Source: Opisthocomus hoazin (Eukaryota > Chordata > Aves > Opisthocomiformes > Opisthocomidae). Taken from it: DNA of 64,000 nucleotides. Shown in pieces: positions 12,501 to 24,480 of this stretch (its first letter is position 1; each line of letters opens with the position of its first letter). The notes beneath the pieces are model-generated. The model ran no database searches. It had not been told where the DNA came from and was given only the letters and a program-made list of their open reading frames with translations. The stretch is taken from the NCBI RefSeq assembly GCF_030867145.1, contig NC_134415.1, forward strand, positions 17,400,417-17,464,416, written 5' to 3'. Position numbers and translations under genes: made by a program.

Positions 12501-14077
12501 CGGGGTGGCAAGGTGTGCCTAGTCCTCCCTGGGCTCAAGCCCCATCAAGATGTGTGCTGCTGGTGGCTTCAAGGTGCTGCAAGGCGCTCGGCCAGGTGGG
12601 GACCTCTGGCTGGACCATGAGGTGGAAGCACCTGCACTGCTGCAGGCTCTGCTGTCCTGCTCCTCCATCATCTCCTGGCCCCAGGGGCACCTCACCCTGC
12701 TGGCTGCAGAGTCCCCCTCTCCTGTGCCCTCTGGATGAAGGGTCCTGCAGGATCCAGGACGCTGCTGAAGTGTGCAGACCTTCAGAGTGTCAGGCAGAAA
12801 CCACCTCCCGGCACACAGCAATCCTACCTAACTGGTTCAAAGGGTGATGAAAAACCCTGCATTCACAATCCCGCTAAAACCTCTGGGGGATTTAGGTCAG
12901 GCAGGTGGGGTTACCCGGGATGGAGAAGGACCAGTGAGCAGGAACCAGTGCCCAAAGGCACCACCAGATCTGCAGGGTACCACCCCTGAGGCACAGCCAG
13001 CCACACTGTGGGGGTCAGCACCCGCCTTGTCCATCCCACAAGTAACATGGGCGCTGCTGAGAAACAGGGTCCAGCCACTGTGAGCACTGTGCTGGGGCTC
13101 TCGGCAGGACCCCTGGCCCAGGCCACAGGATGGCACGAGGGGAGGTGCCCCCAGCAGGAACCGGATCAAGGCGCTGTTGGGAAAAGGCATGTTAGACCTT
13201 CCCTCCTGGAGCAGTGCTGCTCTCAGGGTCTCCTCTAAAGCTCCCCCCGAGCATCTCTGCACCTCGAACGCTCCCCAGAAGGAAAGAAGCCTCACCAGTG
13301 CAGGCAGCCATAGCTGCTCCTGGAGGAGATTTTACTCCCCATGTGGCCAAGTGGGCAGGGTGGTTGGGAAAGCGGCCATGTCCCAGGCCCGCTGCCTCCC
13401 GGGAGCAGCAAGGGCTGTCGGTGCTGCGCTGCAGGCACGACCCACACCCACCCAGGCCTCCGAGCGAAGGCTTTGGGGCTGTGCACGGTCACCACTCCTG
13501 CTCGGCTGCTCCAGCTGTGCCAGCGATGCTAACGTCCTGGTCCTTACAGGGAGAAGTCCTGGGCTGCAGCTGGAAGCGACCGACACACTCAGTCCCAGAT
13601 GATGCCTCAGAGGCCCCAAAAAAAACAAAAAATGTGTCTTTTCTTCTCCTTATCTCAAAGCACCGAGCACTCGTCCCCTCCAGCTTCTCTGCCAGCAAGT
13701 GGCAGGGAGTTACTCAGCTGTTTCCCTCGCTTTCCCCACCAAAGGGGACCTCTGCTGCAAGTGGGAGGCCATGGGAGAGCAGGATGGGGGGCTGTGAACA
13801 TCCCCCCGCGCACCAAGAAGCTGCAGGGGAGGAGGCCACCTCCGCCTTGCGAGGCCGGGCGTTGAAACAGGCAGCAGGGAGCAGGGAGCTTGCCGGCAGC
13901 AAAAGGCTGCGGTGCCCCCCAAATCCCCACTCTGCTCCCCGATCCCACCCCCCGGGGCTGCCGAGAGCTCTCCGACGGAGAGCATCACCGGGGGACACCG
14001 CACGGCCCCGGCGGCAGTCGGGGGGGAGACGCACGGGGAGCCGGGCTCCTCTCGGGGGGCTGCTGGGATGGGGTGTT

Positions 14078-14126
14078 GGGGGGGGGGGGGGGGTGCCGGG
14101 GGTGAGGTACCGGGGCGGGGGGGGGC
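14078..14126 (+). repeat. G-run cluster (16 G plus 9-10 G) with quadruplex potential
   Basis: Sixteen consecutive G at 14078-14093 are followed by GGGGG, GGGG and a further long G run by 14126. This composition would fold as G-quadruplexes on the plus strand. Run length in an assembly is also uncertain at such sites. Confidence 0.8.
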
Positions 14127-14337
14127 CGGCATCTCCCCGAGGACACCTTAAAGCCGGCGCCTGCGGCCCCGCTCCACTCCCCGGCGCGGAGCAGCTGACT
14201 CGGGGCGGCTGCCAGCCCGGCTGCTGGATGCGGCCGCGGCAACGTGCGGCCCGGCATGTCAGCCCGGGCGGGCCCATGCTAATGGCTGGGGGAGGGAGCG
14301 GGGGCGGAGGCCGAAGCCCTGCCAGCAAATTTCACCC

Positions 14338-14410
14338 CCTCCCCTCCTCCTCCCTCCTCCCTCGCCACCTCCCCGCATCCATCTGCCTCCCCTCCTCCTC
14401 CTCCTCCTCC
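14338..14410. repeat. Pyrimidine-rich (CTC)n low-complexity tract
   Basis: Almost pure C/T on the plus strand, ending in a run of CTC triplets at 14391-14410, directly before the TATA-like box at 14414. Homopyrimidine tracts just upstream of core promoters are common, but the tract may simply be simple sequence. Confidence 0.75.
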
Positions 14411-14413
14411 ATT

Positions 14414-14420
14414 CATAAAA
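14414..14420 (+). promoter_or_regulatory. TATA-like box in the orphan CpG island
   Basis: CATAAAA lies between a homopyrimidine tract and a CpG-dense sequence (CCCGGGCGGC). A start site would be expected about 30 bases downstream, near 14445. Sp1-type GGGGGCGG is about 110 bases upstream (near 14300). No transcript can be confirmed from sequence. Confidence 0.25.
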
Positions 14421-15223
14421 CCCGGGCGGCACTGCCATCTGCCGTAAGGCGCGGCGGGCACCCCGTCGGCCCGCGGGCAGCCCCCCCAGCCCCCCGCCCC
14501 TGACCCCCGGTCTATCGCGCTCCCCGGGACCCCAGCAGGCTTCCCACGGGGCGGAAAGGCGAATGCTGTCCTTGCCCTCCGTGTCTCTCTGCCCAGCCCC
14601 TCGCCCCAGCCTCAGGCGTGTCCCAGCTGTGTTTGGGGGGGGGGTCTCCCCGCCACCCTCTGGGGCAGCACAGCGGTCAGCCCCACCGCTGCCGACCGAG
14701 AAGAAATCGGGAGGCGGCGGAGGCAGCGGTCACCTACCTCTGCTGCGTGGTCTCCCACCCTCGGGAAAACCCTCAGCTCGGGTTTTGAAGCACCTCCTTA
14801 AAGCCTCGAAGCTCTCCCCCAGCGTGGGGAGATAGGGGAGATACAAGCCCAGCTTCTCCTGTAATGAGCCACCGGCCTGAGGCTTTTAAAAAAAAAAAGA
14901 CCGGGTAGCACATGCTGCCCAGGAGAAGGGTGAGTTAGCCATCAGCCATAGTCCCTGCTCGGCAAAAAGTCCTCCCAGGGCCGAGCAGCCCCCTCCAGGA
15001 GGAGACACTGAGGGGCAGCCCCTTGCTCTCGACGATCCCTTTCCAGTTCCCCACCGGGGAGGGCCTGGGGTCCCACCCGCCTCTGCTTGCAGTGTTTTAT
15101 TCTCGCTTCTCAGCATCCAGCGGGGCAATCCCTGCTTGGCTCTTATTCCACTTCCCTTACTGTCACCCACAGGAATGAAGTCTTTCCCCCACCAACTCAC
15201 GTCAGGGGACCTTTCCCCAATCT

Positions 15224-15460
15224 TTCCTTCCTCCCTCCCTTCCTTCCTTCTTTCCTTCCTTCTTTCTCCCACCCACCCACATCAGGGGACCCACCTTCCT
15301 TCACCCACCCACCCACATAAGGAGACCTTCCTTCCTTCCTTCCTTCCTTCCTTCCTTCCTTCCTTCCTTCCTTCCTTCCTTCCTTCCTTCCTTCCTTCCT
15401 TCCTCCCTCCCTCCCTCCCCCATCCACCCACCCACATCAGGGGACCAACATTCCTCCCTC
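15224..15460. repeat. Compound microsatellite: TTCC arrays separated by a repeated spacer
   Basis: Three TTCC/CTCC tracts (about 15224-15270, 15326-15420 and 15450-15470) are separated by near-identical spacers containing CCCACCCACATCAGGGGACC or close variants (15271-15292, 15308-15326 and 15426-15446; a further partial one near 15195-15213). The long central tract is about 19 perfect TTCC units followed by CTCC units. The spacer repetition shows expansion of a larger composite unit, not just tetranucleotide slippage. Confidence 0.93.
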
Positions 15461-15479
15461 CCTCCCCTCTCCTCGCTGG

Positions 15480-17460
15480 GGAGGGCTGTGCCCGGGCAGC
15501 AGAGCTGCCAGCCCCCTGCCCCAGCAGGAAGCGGGCAGCCCTGCGGGGTGACCGGGGCCGGACCCCCGGGCTCACGGCTGGGCGAGCAGGAGCAGCGGGC
15601 TCCCTGGCCACCTCCTTCCCCTGGCAGCATCTCAGCTCGAACCAGCCTCCCTCTTTGTTCACCGGAGCTCCCTGCGCCAGGACTACAGCCCCAGGGGAGC
15701 AGGAGAACGGGAAGGGGGTGAATTTGGACTGGCCCAAGAGAACAACCTGCAGGCGGGTCGGTGTGGGCAGGTGGGAGACCTCGTGCCTGCAGCTGAATGG
15801 GGAGCACTGTCTGAGCATCTCTACAGGGAAGAGAGAGAGGGAGGGAGGGAGGGAAAATAAAAAATCTTGCGAGTGCAGCGTTTGCAAAACGAGCTGGCGG
15901 TAAATAGCTGGAGGATAGACAGCGTCTCTGTACGTGAGGCGCAGCACGGAGAGCTGCACCTGAGCGAGGCCGGGCCCTGCTCGCTCCGGCACCGCACGTC
16001 GCTGGCTGATGCACCCTCGCCAGCCTCCCCCCCTCCGCACCGCTCCCCCCTCCGCCACCACAACGCAGCGGGAAAAATGGGGCGCACACACACACCCCCC
16101 GAAACCGGTGCAGCCACAAAGCGGAGAGCCAGGAGAGGCACAACCCAACTCCGCTCGTGGTCCAGCTCGTGCCTGGCCCGGATCCAGGGGGCTTTCGTCA
16201 GCCTGAACCTCCAGACCCCCTCTCCCCGCCGGGGACCCGCACCCCCGGAGCTGAGCCCGAACCTCCAGACCCCTCTCCCCGCCGGGGACCCGCACCCCCG
16301 GAGCTGAGCCTGAACCTCCAGACCCCTCTTCCCGCTGGGGACCCACACCCCTGGGGCTGAGCCCGAACCCCCCGACCCCTCTCCCCGCCGGGGACCCACA
16401 CCCCTGGGGCTGAGTCCGAACCCCCCGACCCCTCTCCCCGCCGGGGACCCGAGGGGCTGAGGCCCGGCACACATCCCCCGACCCGGGGTGCTCCGGGGGG
16501 GCGGGCGCTGCAGGGAGGTGCGCTCGGGGGTACCGGTCCCGCCGAGCCCGGCCCATCACCCCCAGTTTCCCCCCGGGCCTCCCGCCCGGGCCCCACGGGC
16601 GCGCGGGAAGGCCGGCGCGAGCCTGACACCGCGTGGCCGCCGCGCGCCTTGCAGGAAGGGGGGGGGGACACACACACGACACCCCAGCCCCGGGGGAGCC
16701 CCAGCAGCAGCCGGGGAAGGGACCGACGCCCACCCTTCCCGGGAAGGCGGGGGGAGCGGCTCCGTGTGCTGCCCCGGGGGGGGCACGGACCCTCGGCACC
16801 CCTCAGCCCTGGGCAAGCCGGGGCAGGGGGAGGTGGGGGCCTCAGCTGAGGTGGCTGTGAGCGCCAAGCCCCCCGGGGAGCAGCAGCCCTTGCTCCAGGC
16901 GCTCGCCCAGGGACCCAAGTGAAGCCCCGCAGCCTTGATGGAAAAGCCTGTCTCCGTTTAGGAGAGGATCCTTTGGACACCCTGACTTACCCGTCTCCCT
17001 CTTCCGCTTTACAAACCCCCGTGGACATCCCACCCTTGCTCCTCTCGGGGCCTGGGAGAGAGACCTCCAAATCCCACCAAGCGCTGAGCATGGCCGCCAG
17101 CTTGGTTCTCCTGCGGGTGCATCAGCCGTGCCCGGGGAACCGGGAGCCCCGAACCCTGCCACACCGCCCACAGCGTCGGCATCCTCCCCCGGACATCCCC
17201 AGCTCCGCACGCACGGAGACCGCTCCTCACTCCCGGGCCTTCCCGGGGCAGAGCTCGCCCTTGCCGTGGAGCCCGTCGTCGGCAGCGGGGTGGTGCGGCC
17301 ATCAGACGCTTTCGCTGCTCCCACCACCGTTGCTCTGAACTGGCTGCAGTTCGGAGAGGTTTCGACGTGATACTCTGCCCCGGCACGTCCCTCCGGCCGG
17401 AGCCCAGCGGGGAGAACCGGAGACACGCAGACGGCGCAGCGCAGGGGAACCGTTTTAATT
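15480..17460. promoter_or_regulatory. CpG island (right half of the orphan CpG domain)
   Basis: GC-rich and CpG-rich over about 2 kb, densest from 16000 to 17400. It contains a 53-bp minisatellite. A frame of 505 codons on the minus strand (15282-16799) and several overlapping frames on both strands are open because stops are rare in such DNA; none shows a domain. No splice-linked gene is visible to either side. Confidence 0.6.
16205..16463. repeat. 53-bp GC-rich minisatellite, about 4.8 copies
   Basis: Units start at 16205 (54 bp), 16259, 16312, 16365 (53 bp each) and 16418 (partial). Each begins GAACC(T/C)CC(A/C)GACCCC, contains CCCGCCGGGGACCC and ends GGAGCTGAGCC or GGGGCTGAGCC. Units 1-2 share one variant and units 3-4 another, so local duplication of pairs is likely. 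Because 53 is not a multiple of three, the frame rotates with each copy and all three minus frames stay open, which argues against coding. Confidence 0.95.
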
Positions 17461-17464
17461 AAAA
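17453..17464. promoter_or_regulatory. AT palindrome TTTTAATTAAAA at the island edge
   Basis: A perfect 12-base palindrome with a TAATTA homeodomain core stands alone in GC-rich sequence at the right edge of the CpG domain. Its isolation makes it a candidate binding site, though 12-base AT palindromes also arise by chance. Confidence 0.2.
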
Positions 17465-20400
17465 GCGATGCAGTGGTCAGCGGGGCACGGGCTGCTGTGG
17501 GGATGTGGGGAGGAGGAGCGAGCTGCGTGAGTGATGCGGGGGGACGACGTGCCTGCTTAGGGTTAGCTCTGGACTCGACGGCTTTGCAAGGAAAGCGGGA
17601 AGCAGCAGGATGAGCTGGCGTTCGCTTCCCAGCAGCCTCACCATCGGGCTGGTGCTCCTGGCAATGCTTAAGGCGCCTTGAACCCCCCCGTGTGAACTGG
17701 GGGACTCCCTCCCCCAAACTCAAAGCATTTGCGGCTTCCCGATAGCAATCCCTCCCCCAGCAGAGCAGGAGATATCTGTGTGCCGCCTCTGGACGTCTGG
17801 GAGTCCAGGGGCCTCACGCTGGCTCTCCGTCTCTGCCAGAAGACAAAGCTAAAAGCTCGGGAGGGCCCTGCACCAGGTGGGTTATGGCAGCGTGGTGGGC
17901 AGCCACCGCAGCCACCTCCTGGAGGTGGGGACAACCACGAGGTCTGATGTCCATCCCTCCGAGCCGCAAATCCAGCTCCAGTGGCAGAGGGCACCCATTG
18001 CTGCCGGGGATGTGCCGAGAAGACCAGAAACAACTTGTGAGGGGGAGCAGGGTTTGAGGAGGAACTGGGCAAGGGGATTTTTCCTCACATAGAAGCGCGG
18101 CATCCGCAGGGACCGGTAGGCTTGAAAGAGGGACGAGCCCTGGTGTCCATCCTAAAGAGCCTCTCTCAGGCTGGCCTCCTGGCTAAAGACTAGTCCACCC
18201 TGGGTAGCTGTGATCCTCCTGCCTTCATCCAAGGTTCCTGGGATGCTCCAGAAAAAAGCTCCCAGACACCAGACCACGTGGCTTTAAATCACCAGGGACG
18301 TGTCTCCCTCCAAACACACACCAGGCCTGATTTCTGCTCCTGGGACAGCCGTGGAAAGCAGTGGCCGGGCCCTGCACGCTGCGCCTGCCGGCAGCCATAC
18401 CCCTGGAGGAGTCGGAGCAGACTCCAGCCTGGCACAGAGGCCGGTGCCGTGACGGTGACCAGCACCACGCTCCTGTCCCAGCAAGGATGCGTCCCGCCGC
18501 CTCCCCGCCTCGGCTAGCGGCAGCCCGGCCACGTCAAACCGCAACTGTATTTCAGGCAAAGCGGGGAGCATTTCTAGCTCGTGCCACCAGTCGCTGTGAA
18601 GAGCCGTGTCTGCCGATCAGGGCTGGCGAGACAGAGGGAGCGTGGCGGGAGGATGGGTGGCACAGGATGGAGGTGGGGAAGCTGCACCGCCAGTCCTCAG
18701 CAATGCCTGGCGAGACAGCGAGGAAAGGGTGGAGAGCGACTACGTGATGCTTCGCAGGGAGAACTGATCTTATTAATAAAAGCTGCTTCTTCCCAAGGTC
18801 TTGATAATCTCTCCTGCTGCAGATTATTTACAGCTGTGGAATTTAATACTCCAATGAACAAAGCTCCCCGAAGCAGAGAGGGAAGGAGTGGACAGTTAAC
18901 CCTTCTGCACGGCACCAGTGGCTTTCGGCAAGGGTTTGATGTCTCGGTGCAGTGGAGCCCTGCCAGATCTCAGCACCTATGCAGCCAGCACACAAGCCAG
19001 GCCGATACTTGGCAGAAAGCCAACCCAAAGCCCATTCAAACACCTGGATGGGGAGAACACCACTTAATTAAAAAGACAGGCCAGCGAGCAGTGCTCGGAG
19101 GCAGAGCCTGGGCAGGCCTGGGGGCTGTGTTTTCAGCAAGGTCATGCTATATGAACACCGCCAGCTAAGCACTTGACCACAGATACTGGGCCAACAAACT
19201 CAGCCCCCAGGGTGAGAAGATTGCTGGCCCCAGCGAAGTTATCCACCCCACACACTCAGCTAAGCCCCGAGAGCCTTGCCTCGGGTCTGCAACACCAGCA
19301 GGGTCACAAACTGCGGCACAGCACTCCCTCTGCCCTCCCTGGGCCAGAAAGTCCATGGTTAAAGTACACGCTTTAACACACTCTGCCATGTACCCCCTTC
19401 CTCGGCTTGTCTTGAAATTCAGTGCATCTCAGGATGAGGGCACAGGACCCATCAGACTTGGCTTATTTGCCTGAACGGTTGCTTAGATACAGCGGATTTC
19501 GTGGGAGAGAGAATGGGGTGGGCTTGAGGCACAGCCTGGCGAAAGCAGGGGTGAGAGGGTTGTAGAGGAAGGACCGGCTAATCATGGCGGCTGGTTGTCC
19601 CACCAGTGCCTGAGCCTGGTTTGAGCCTGTTCATTGCTGAGTGGGGTGGGCACAAGAGAGCACCCAGAGGAAGGGGTGGAGGAAGAAAGGCAAACACCAG
19701 GCCTCCCTCACACGCTGAAATCCGCTACCCACCCCGTAACAAAGCGGCTGATTGTGGAGCCATAAATGCAGCCTGGTTTTGATCTTCACCTCTCTTAGCA
19801 TGCCCGTACTTCAGACACTCCCTGAGGATCACACAAATCCTTGGTCCAGTTCTGCACAGCATGATTTTAAAGGGTCACAGTAGCATCCCTACCATAAACT
19901 ACATAACTATAATCCCCAGACATGATAAAAAGCCTCTGTCCACCCCACATAGCCCATGTAGGAAAAAGCAGAGCTACAGCCGAGTTCAGGTGGGATCCTC
20001 TCAGTCAGCAAAAAGCCTGGCTCCTGAAGAGCAGCAAACATAGAGCTGATGCACCAGCTCATGAATCCCTTGGGATGGCACCCCACCTATTTCTCAGCAG
20101 CACCCAGCCTCTGCACAGCGCTGGAGAAGCCCACACCTGCCCTAAAACCACAGGATGTGCCTCTCAGGTTAGGTAGCTCCTTTGCTCTTGGCTTGCAACA
20201 CCCCTCCCTACAGCCCCTCTCCCACCCGCATGATGCCATCTGGCAAGGATCTCTCAGGCCTGTTCCCCATCCTTCAGCCACCCACGTAGGAGGAGCTGGA
20301 GGTTGTAGGAGGGAGCTCAGCCCAGCCTCAGGTGACCCAAAATTTGAACGGGATAGCCCATTAACTCCACATTTCCCCATTCTTAAAAGTCTTAAGGTTT

Positions 20401-23400
20401 GCTCTACTTTCTGCAGAAACACCAGACACCACCTGCCAGCCACCACTGTGTTGGCAGAGCCTTTTGCCATTGAGTTTGCCAGCAAGAAACGCAGGCTGCT
20501 GTGAGCATGTTGAATGGAGACACCAGCAGCAAAAGGAGCTCAGGGAGCCAGTGAAGGATGGATCCTGCCCTGCAGAGCCCGGTGGGTGTTTGGAGACCCT
20601 CTCTCGCAGGCCTGGCTTCCCTCTCCCCGCTGCCTCGGTGCCTGAGCCACCAAGCCTCCAGAAGGCAACTGCCTACATGGGTCTGGGTCTGATGCCCAGG
20701 AGATCCCTGTGTCCTCAGCTCACCTCACTGCAGGTGAGGCCTTCTGGGGTCCTGTCCCTCCTCCACAAGGCAGAGCCAAGGCACCAAAGGCAAAGCAGCA
20801 GACTTGTGAAGCCAGTTAAACCAGCTATTTACTGCTGTTAGCATCATGAAACAGCTTTGAGGCTTCCTAGAGCTGTCTAGGGCCTCCTGGAGGAGGGCCG
20901 AGCATCAGCCTCAGGAAACAAGGGCAAAGATAACATCTACCATCCTACCACCTCCTGCCCTCACTTTATCTGCCGCTCCGAGCAATGAGTTTTGTGTTGT
21001 CAGTGAACTGGAGCCTTTCCCACCACTCTCCAGATGCACATAGCGAATCTTGCGCCTTGTTTTGAAGAGGAACATAGACATGGTTAGGAGCAAAGCTCGG
21101 ATGGCTGGGCAGCACATCACCATTTTCTCTGCTCCAGGCATGCACGAAAGCAAAAGCGCAAAAGTTCATCACGCAGAAGCAGTAGCCTCTCCAGCGCTGG
21201 CGGTGGGTACTGCCTTCCCAAGCCTCCTGTGCATCCCAGACAGCATGGACCAGACCATGGGGCAAAGTTTGAAAGTCAGGACAAAACAGCACGCGGGGGG
21301 CCCCAAGCAGGGCTCGCCTAGGCACGGCCTGAAGCACGTTCAGCAGCACTGGGAGGCACCAGCCATGGTGATAAGAAATGCTTGTTGGCCTGTTTGGCTT
21401 TTGCTAGCCCCAGTGAACCAAGAGTGGTCTGCTGTTGTCAGTGCCTCCAGGGAGCTGCGGCTGGGCCAGCAGCATGGCTTGGGTGTCACTCACCCCACTG
21501 TATCTCCCCTCACCCCGTCCCAGCATAGGGTGCCTGTTTGGGTGAGCAAGACCAGGCTTGGCAGGACCAGGATGCCTGGGAACACCTGAGTTCTTCCTGC
21601 CTCCCAGGTGCCGGAGGTGGAACTCAGTCCCCAGCGGTGCATGCCACCCCTAATGCTCAACTCCTGCTCCCCCAACCCACAAAATGTTCCTCATTTCAGA
21701 GCCCGTCGGGCATCACTGTAATTTCCAATCCCTGCATCGTATTGTCCCAAAAATGGGAGGAAGGTTTATTTTTACCTCCTCTAGCATCAACCCCCAGTCT
21801 CACAAGCTAGAGCAACAAATCCTTTAATCCCAAGAGATGCATCTAATATGGGAAAACACACTGGGATGCCGTGGTCACAGCTAGGGCCCATCAGAGGTGG
21901 AGGCTTGGTTCAGAGTCTGGGCCACATGGCCACAGTTATGAGCTCCATGAAGGCCCTCGTTGGCCAGGGGTGGGTGTCATGGGGTGATGTTACAGTACCT
22001 GGGAGGTTTCAGCTTTTGAGGGCTGAATGTCAGCCACCATCCACATTCATACTGGGGAGTCAGAGCAGCATCCAGGAAGCCCATCAAAGCATTGCTCTTG
22101 GTTCTGGTATGAGGACAGACCCAACTGGAGGGACTGTTATACCAGAGGTAGGAGATAAGAATTTCCTTGGGGTGGTCCAACCCTGGCTCATTCCTTTTCC
22201 TGCCCTGCCCTGGAAGATCCTGGCAGAAAGAGCAGCTGGTGGGCTCTGAATTCAGCTTCAGCTCCTCTCCCCACACTCCGCAGGCAGCCTGGGGTACAGC
22301 CGCTGCCGGTCACCACTGGAAGCATCCCAGTACCTGGGACAGGATGCCCGTCGAGCCTTTCAGAGCTGCAGTCCTTTGGCAGGCTGGGACACCAGCAGAG
22401 CTCACCCTACCATGCCCCGGGGCAAGCAGAGGGCTGTCCTCACCAAACAGGAGCAGTGGGACCACTACATCCTGGCCTTGGCCCTCAGGAACGCTCACCA
22501 GTGCACCCTCACCCGAGTTCCACACCGAAGTGCTGCGAGGCCTTTACTGTGAACAGCAGCTCATTTGAGCTGGAGAGAAAGGTCTGCAGTGCGATCTTAC
22601 ACCAAACGATCTTGGATTTGCTTCATAGCCTCTGCCTTGGTCCATGGTATATCCTGGTGCTTCCGTGTTTGTCTTTGAAGCACCACATTAGGTTTATGGA
22701 GTTTACAGCCCTCAGATATTTTCAAAGTGAGCTTGTATCTCAGAAGCCCAGGTCACAGCCTGTCTTTGGTGTCCACGTCACAGTAACTGGGCACATCACT
22801 TCCCAACTTTTTGGGGAGGGTGTGGGTACTATTCACACTGAGCACGCTCACTCCAGCTGACATGGAGGTGAGCATCCATGGTCATTTCGATCTGTATTAA
22901 GCAGTGAAGCTTGCTGCTGCCCTGGAGCAATGAATTCCATGGAGCAACTTGTGCTTTGGGTGAAAGGAAAAATGAAAAAAGCTAATTTTATTTCCTGCAC
23001 CATCCTGGTTTTTTTGAACATCGCCTCTACTGCACACTCAGACAGGGTGAATGGATGTGCCTGTTGTGCTTTCTCCACATCGTTCTTGTCATCCTCCTGT
23101 CATGAGTCCTCATTAATCTTCCTTCTCTCCAGGCTAGACACTCCTGAGCTTTCCAATTATATTTTCTAATTAGAGGGTGGGTCTGCAAGAGGTCTAGGAA
23201 AATTCCCATCCTCTACTCCTGACAGCTTCTGAGATAAGCTGACCAGCCCGGCATGCACTAGCTCACTTGAGGCTCCACCGCTGATTTACACAACAGCATT
23301 AAGCATAGGTTCAGTATCGTTCACCACCCCATTTCTTATGCTGGAGAACGGAAGAAACTACTCAGAAAATGAGTTGACAAGGCTGCAGCCAGTTACTTGT

Positions 23401-23899
23401 GCTAACTCACTCACAAGAGAGCCTTCTGGGCAGCGACCACACGAGCTTTGACCTCGGGGCTCTGTGCTGACAGCGCTGCCATCCCTGGCCTCCTCCCTCC
23501 ACTCCCGGCTCTTTGTCCCCTTCAGTCCCCCTGGGCTTCCCAGTACAAATGTCCAGCCCATACCAGTCCCCCTTATGCCCACTCTCCCCCTGCCCTTGTC
23601 TGTCTTGCACAGTAGCTGCAGGATACAAACAAGCAATGCCCCAGGTCCAGCTGTTCCCGGGTTGTCTCAGGTTCACGCGGATCCTAAACGGCACAGCCAT
23701 GTTCAGAAGAGCAGCAGACAGCTACAGAAATGACAGCCCTTGCCTGTCTCATCAGGAGGGCTCAGCAGGGCCCTGCCTCTGCCTGCTCGCCCAGATGGAA
23801 CAAGCCTCTCCCTTAGAGAAGGGGATTTGGCGTCTGCCTCTCCCTGAAAGGCCCCAGGCAGGGGGTTTCAACCCATTTTGTTTTGCATCAGGAGAGTGG

Positions 23900-24480
23900 C
23901 CCAGCTCCGGGCTTCCCGAGAGAGCCGGGCCGTGCCTCCCTGCTGCCCACCCCTGCTGCCCGCCCCGCAGCCCCCCGCCAGCCACGAGCCAGCATCCCAC
24001 CGCTCGGCAGGGCACCGCGTCCCTCCGCTCCCCGCCACGAGCAGCTACCAGGCCCGCGGGAGTCACAGCGCTGCTTCCAGACCCGTCTTTCCATTCAGTT
24101 CCAGCTAACCCTCACCAAAACGGCACAGGGGTCAGATGTGACCCTGCCACCCCCGGCCACTCAACACCCCTTCGTGGAGTCAGGGCTCAGCCCCTGTCAC
24201 AGCTCCCCGGCTCTCGTCAGGTCTTTCCCCAAGGGACCGGGTCAAGCTCGGTCACTCCAAAGTCTCCATCTGGAGACTCGCTGGCCATGGCTCCGCTGCC
24301 CCGCTGCGGGCCGGTGGCTGGGGAACGTGCTGACGGAGGGAGATTTCGGCTCCGGCGCGTCACTCAGGCTTAGGGGCCCTCGGAGCGGGGCAGCGGGCCG
24401 TGGGGCAGGCGGCCAGGCACACCATCACGGCCACATTGCCATCTAGCCTCCTGCTCCGGGATGTGCAGCTCGCCGCCCTC
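23900..24480. promoter_or_regulatory. Weak CpG-enriched patch
   Basis: CpG is more frequent here than in the flanks (for example ccgctcggcagggcaccgcg and gctccggcgcg), with GC above the neighbourhood. No TATA, exon or splice pattern is evident. The overlapping open frames (23513-24373 and 23883-24446, plus) follow from GC content. Confidence 0.3.

Larger units (their letters stand above)
7367..13849. other. Intergenic DNA with AT-rich candidate conserved elements
   Basis: No gene is recognised. Two AT-rich stretches (about 7690-7980 and 9380-9560) contrast with their GC-balanced surroundings and have the unpunctuated, motif-dense look of conserved non-coding DNA. A run of nine C occurs at 9190. 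Open frames of up to 240 codons (for example 8120-8848 on the minus strand) overlap frames on the other strand and match nothing I know. Confidence 0.5.
13850..14780. promoter_or_regulatory. CpG island (left half of an orphan CpG domain)
   Basis: CpG dinucleotides are dense and not depleted (runs such as gcggccgcggcaacgtgcgg), with Sp1-type GGGGGCGG and a TATA-like element. No recognisable coding exon adjoins it on either strand. Together with 15480-17460 it makes a roughly 3.6-kb GC-rich domain interrupted by microsatellites. It may be the promoter of an unannotated long non-coding RNA or a distal regulatory island in the VEGFA-side desert. Long frames through it (for example 13214-14503 plus) are expected from the lack of A/T-rich stop codons. 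Confidence 0.65.

Noticed and set aside
13214-14503. 429-codon open frame on the plus strand
   Set aside because: GC-rich island with overlapping frames on both strands and poly-G and poly-CTC tracts inside the frame; no family resemblance.
16205-16463. CRISPR-like spaced repeats
   Set aside because: Head-to-tail repeats without unique spacers in a vertebrate genome; this is a minisatellite.
15282-16799. 505-codon open frame on the minus strand
   Set aside because: It crosses the TTCC microsatellite and the 53-bp minisatellite in CpG-rich DNA; other frames on both strands are also open, and the predicted peptide is repeat-derived with no domain.
23513-24446. Overlapping 286- and 187-codon plus-strand frames
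   Set aside because: Two different frames open over the same CpG-enriched patch; composition explains them.
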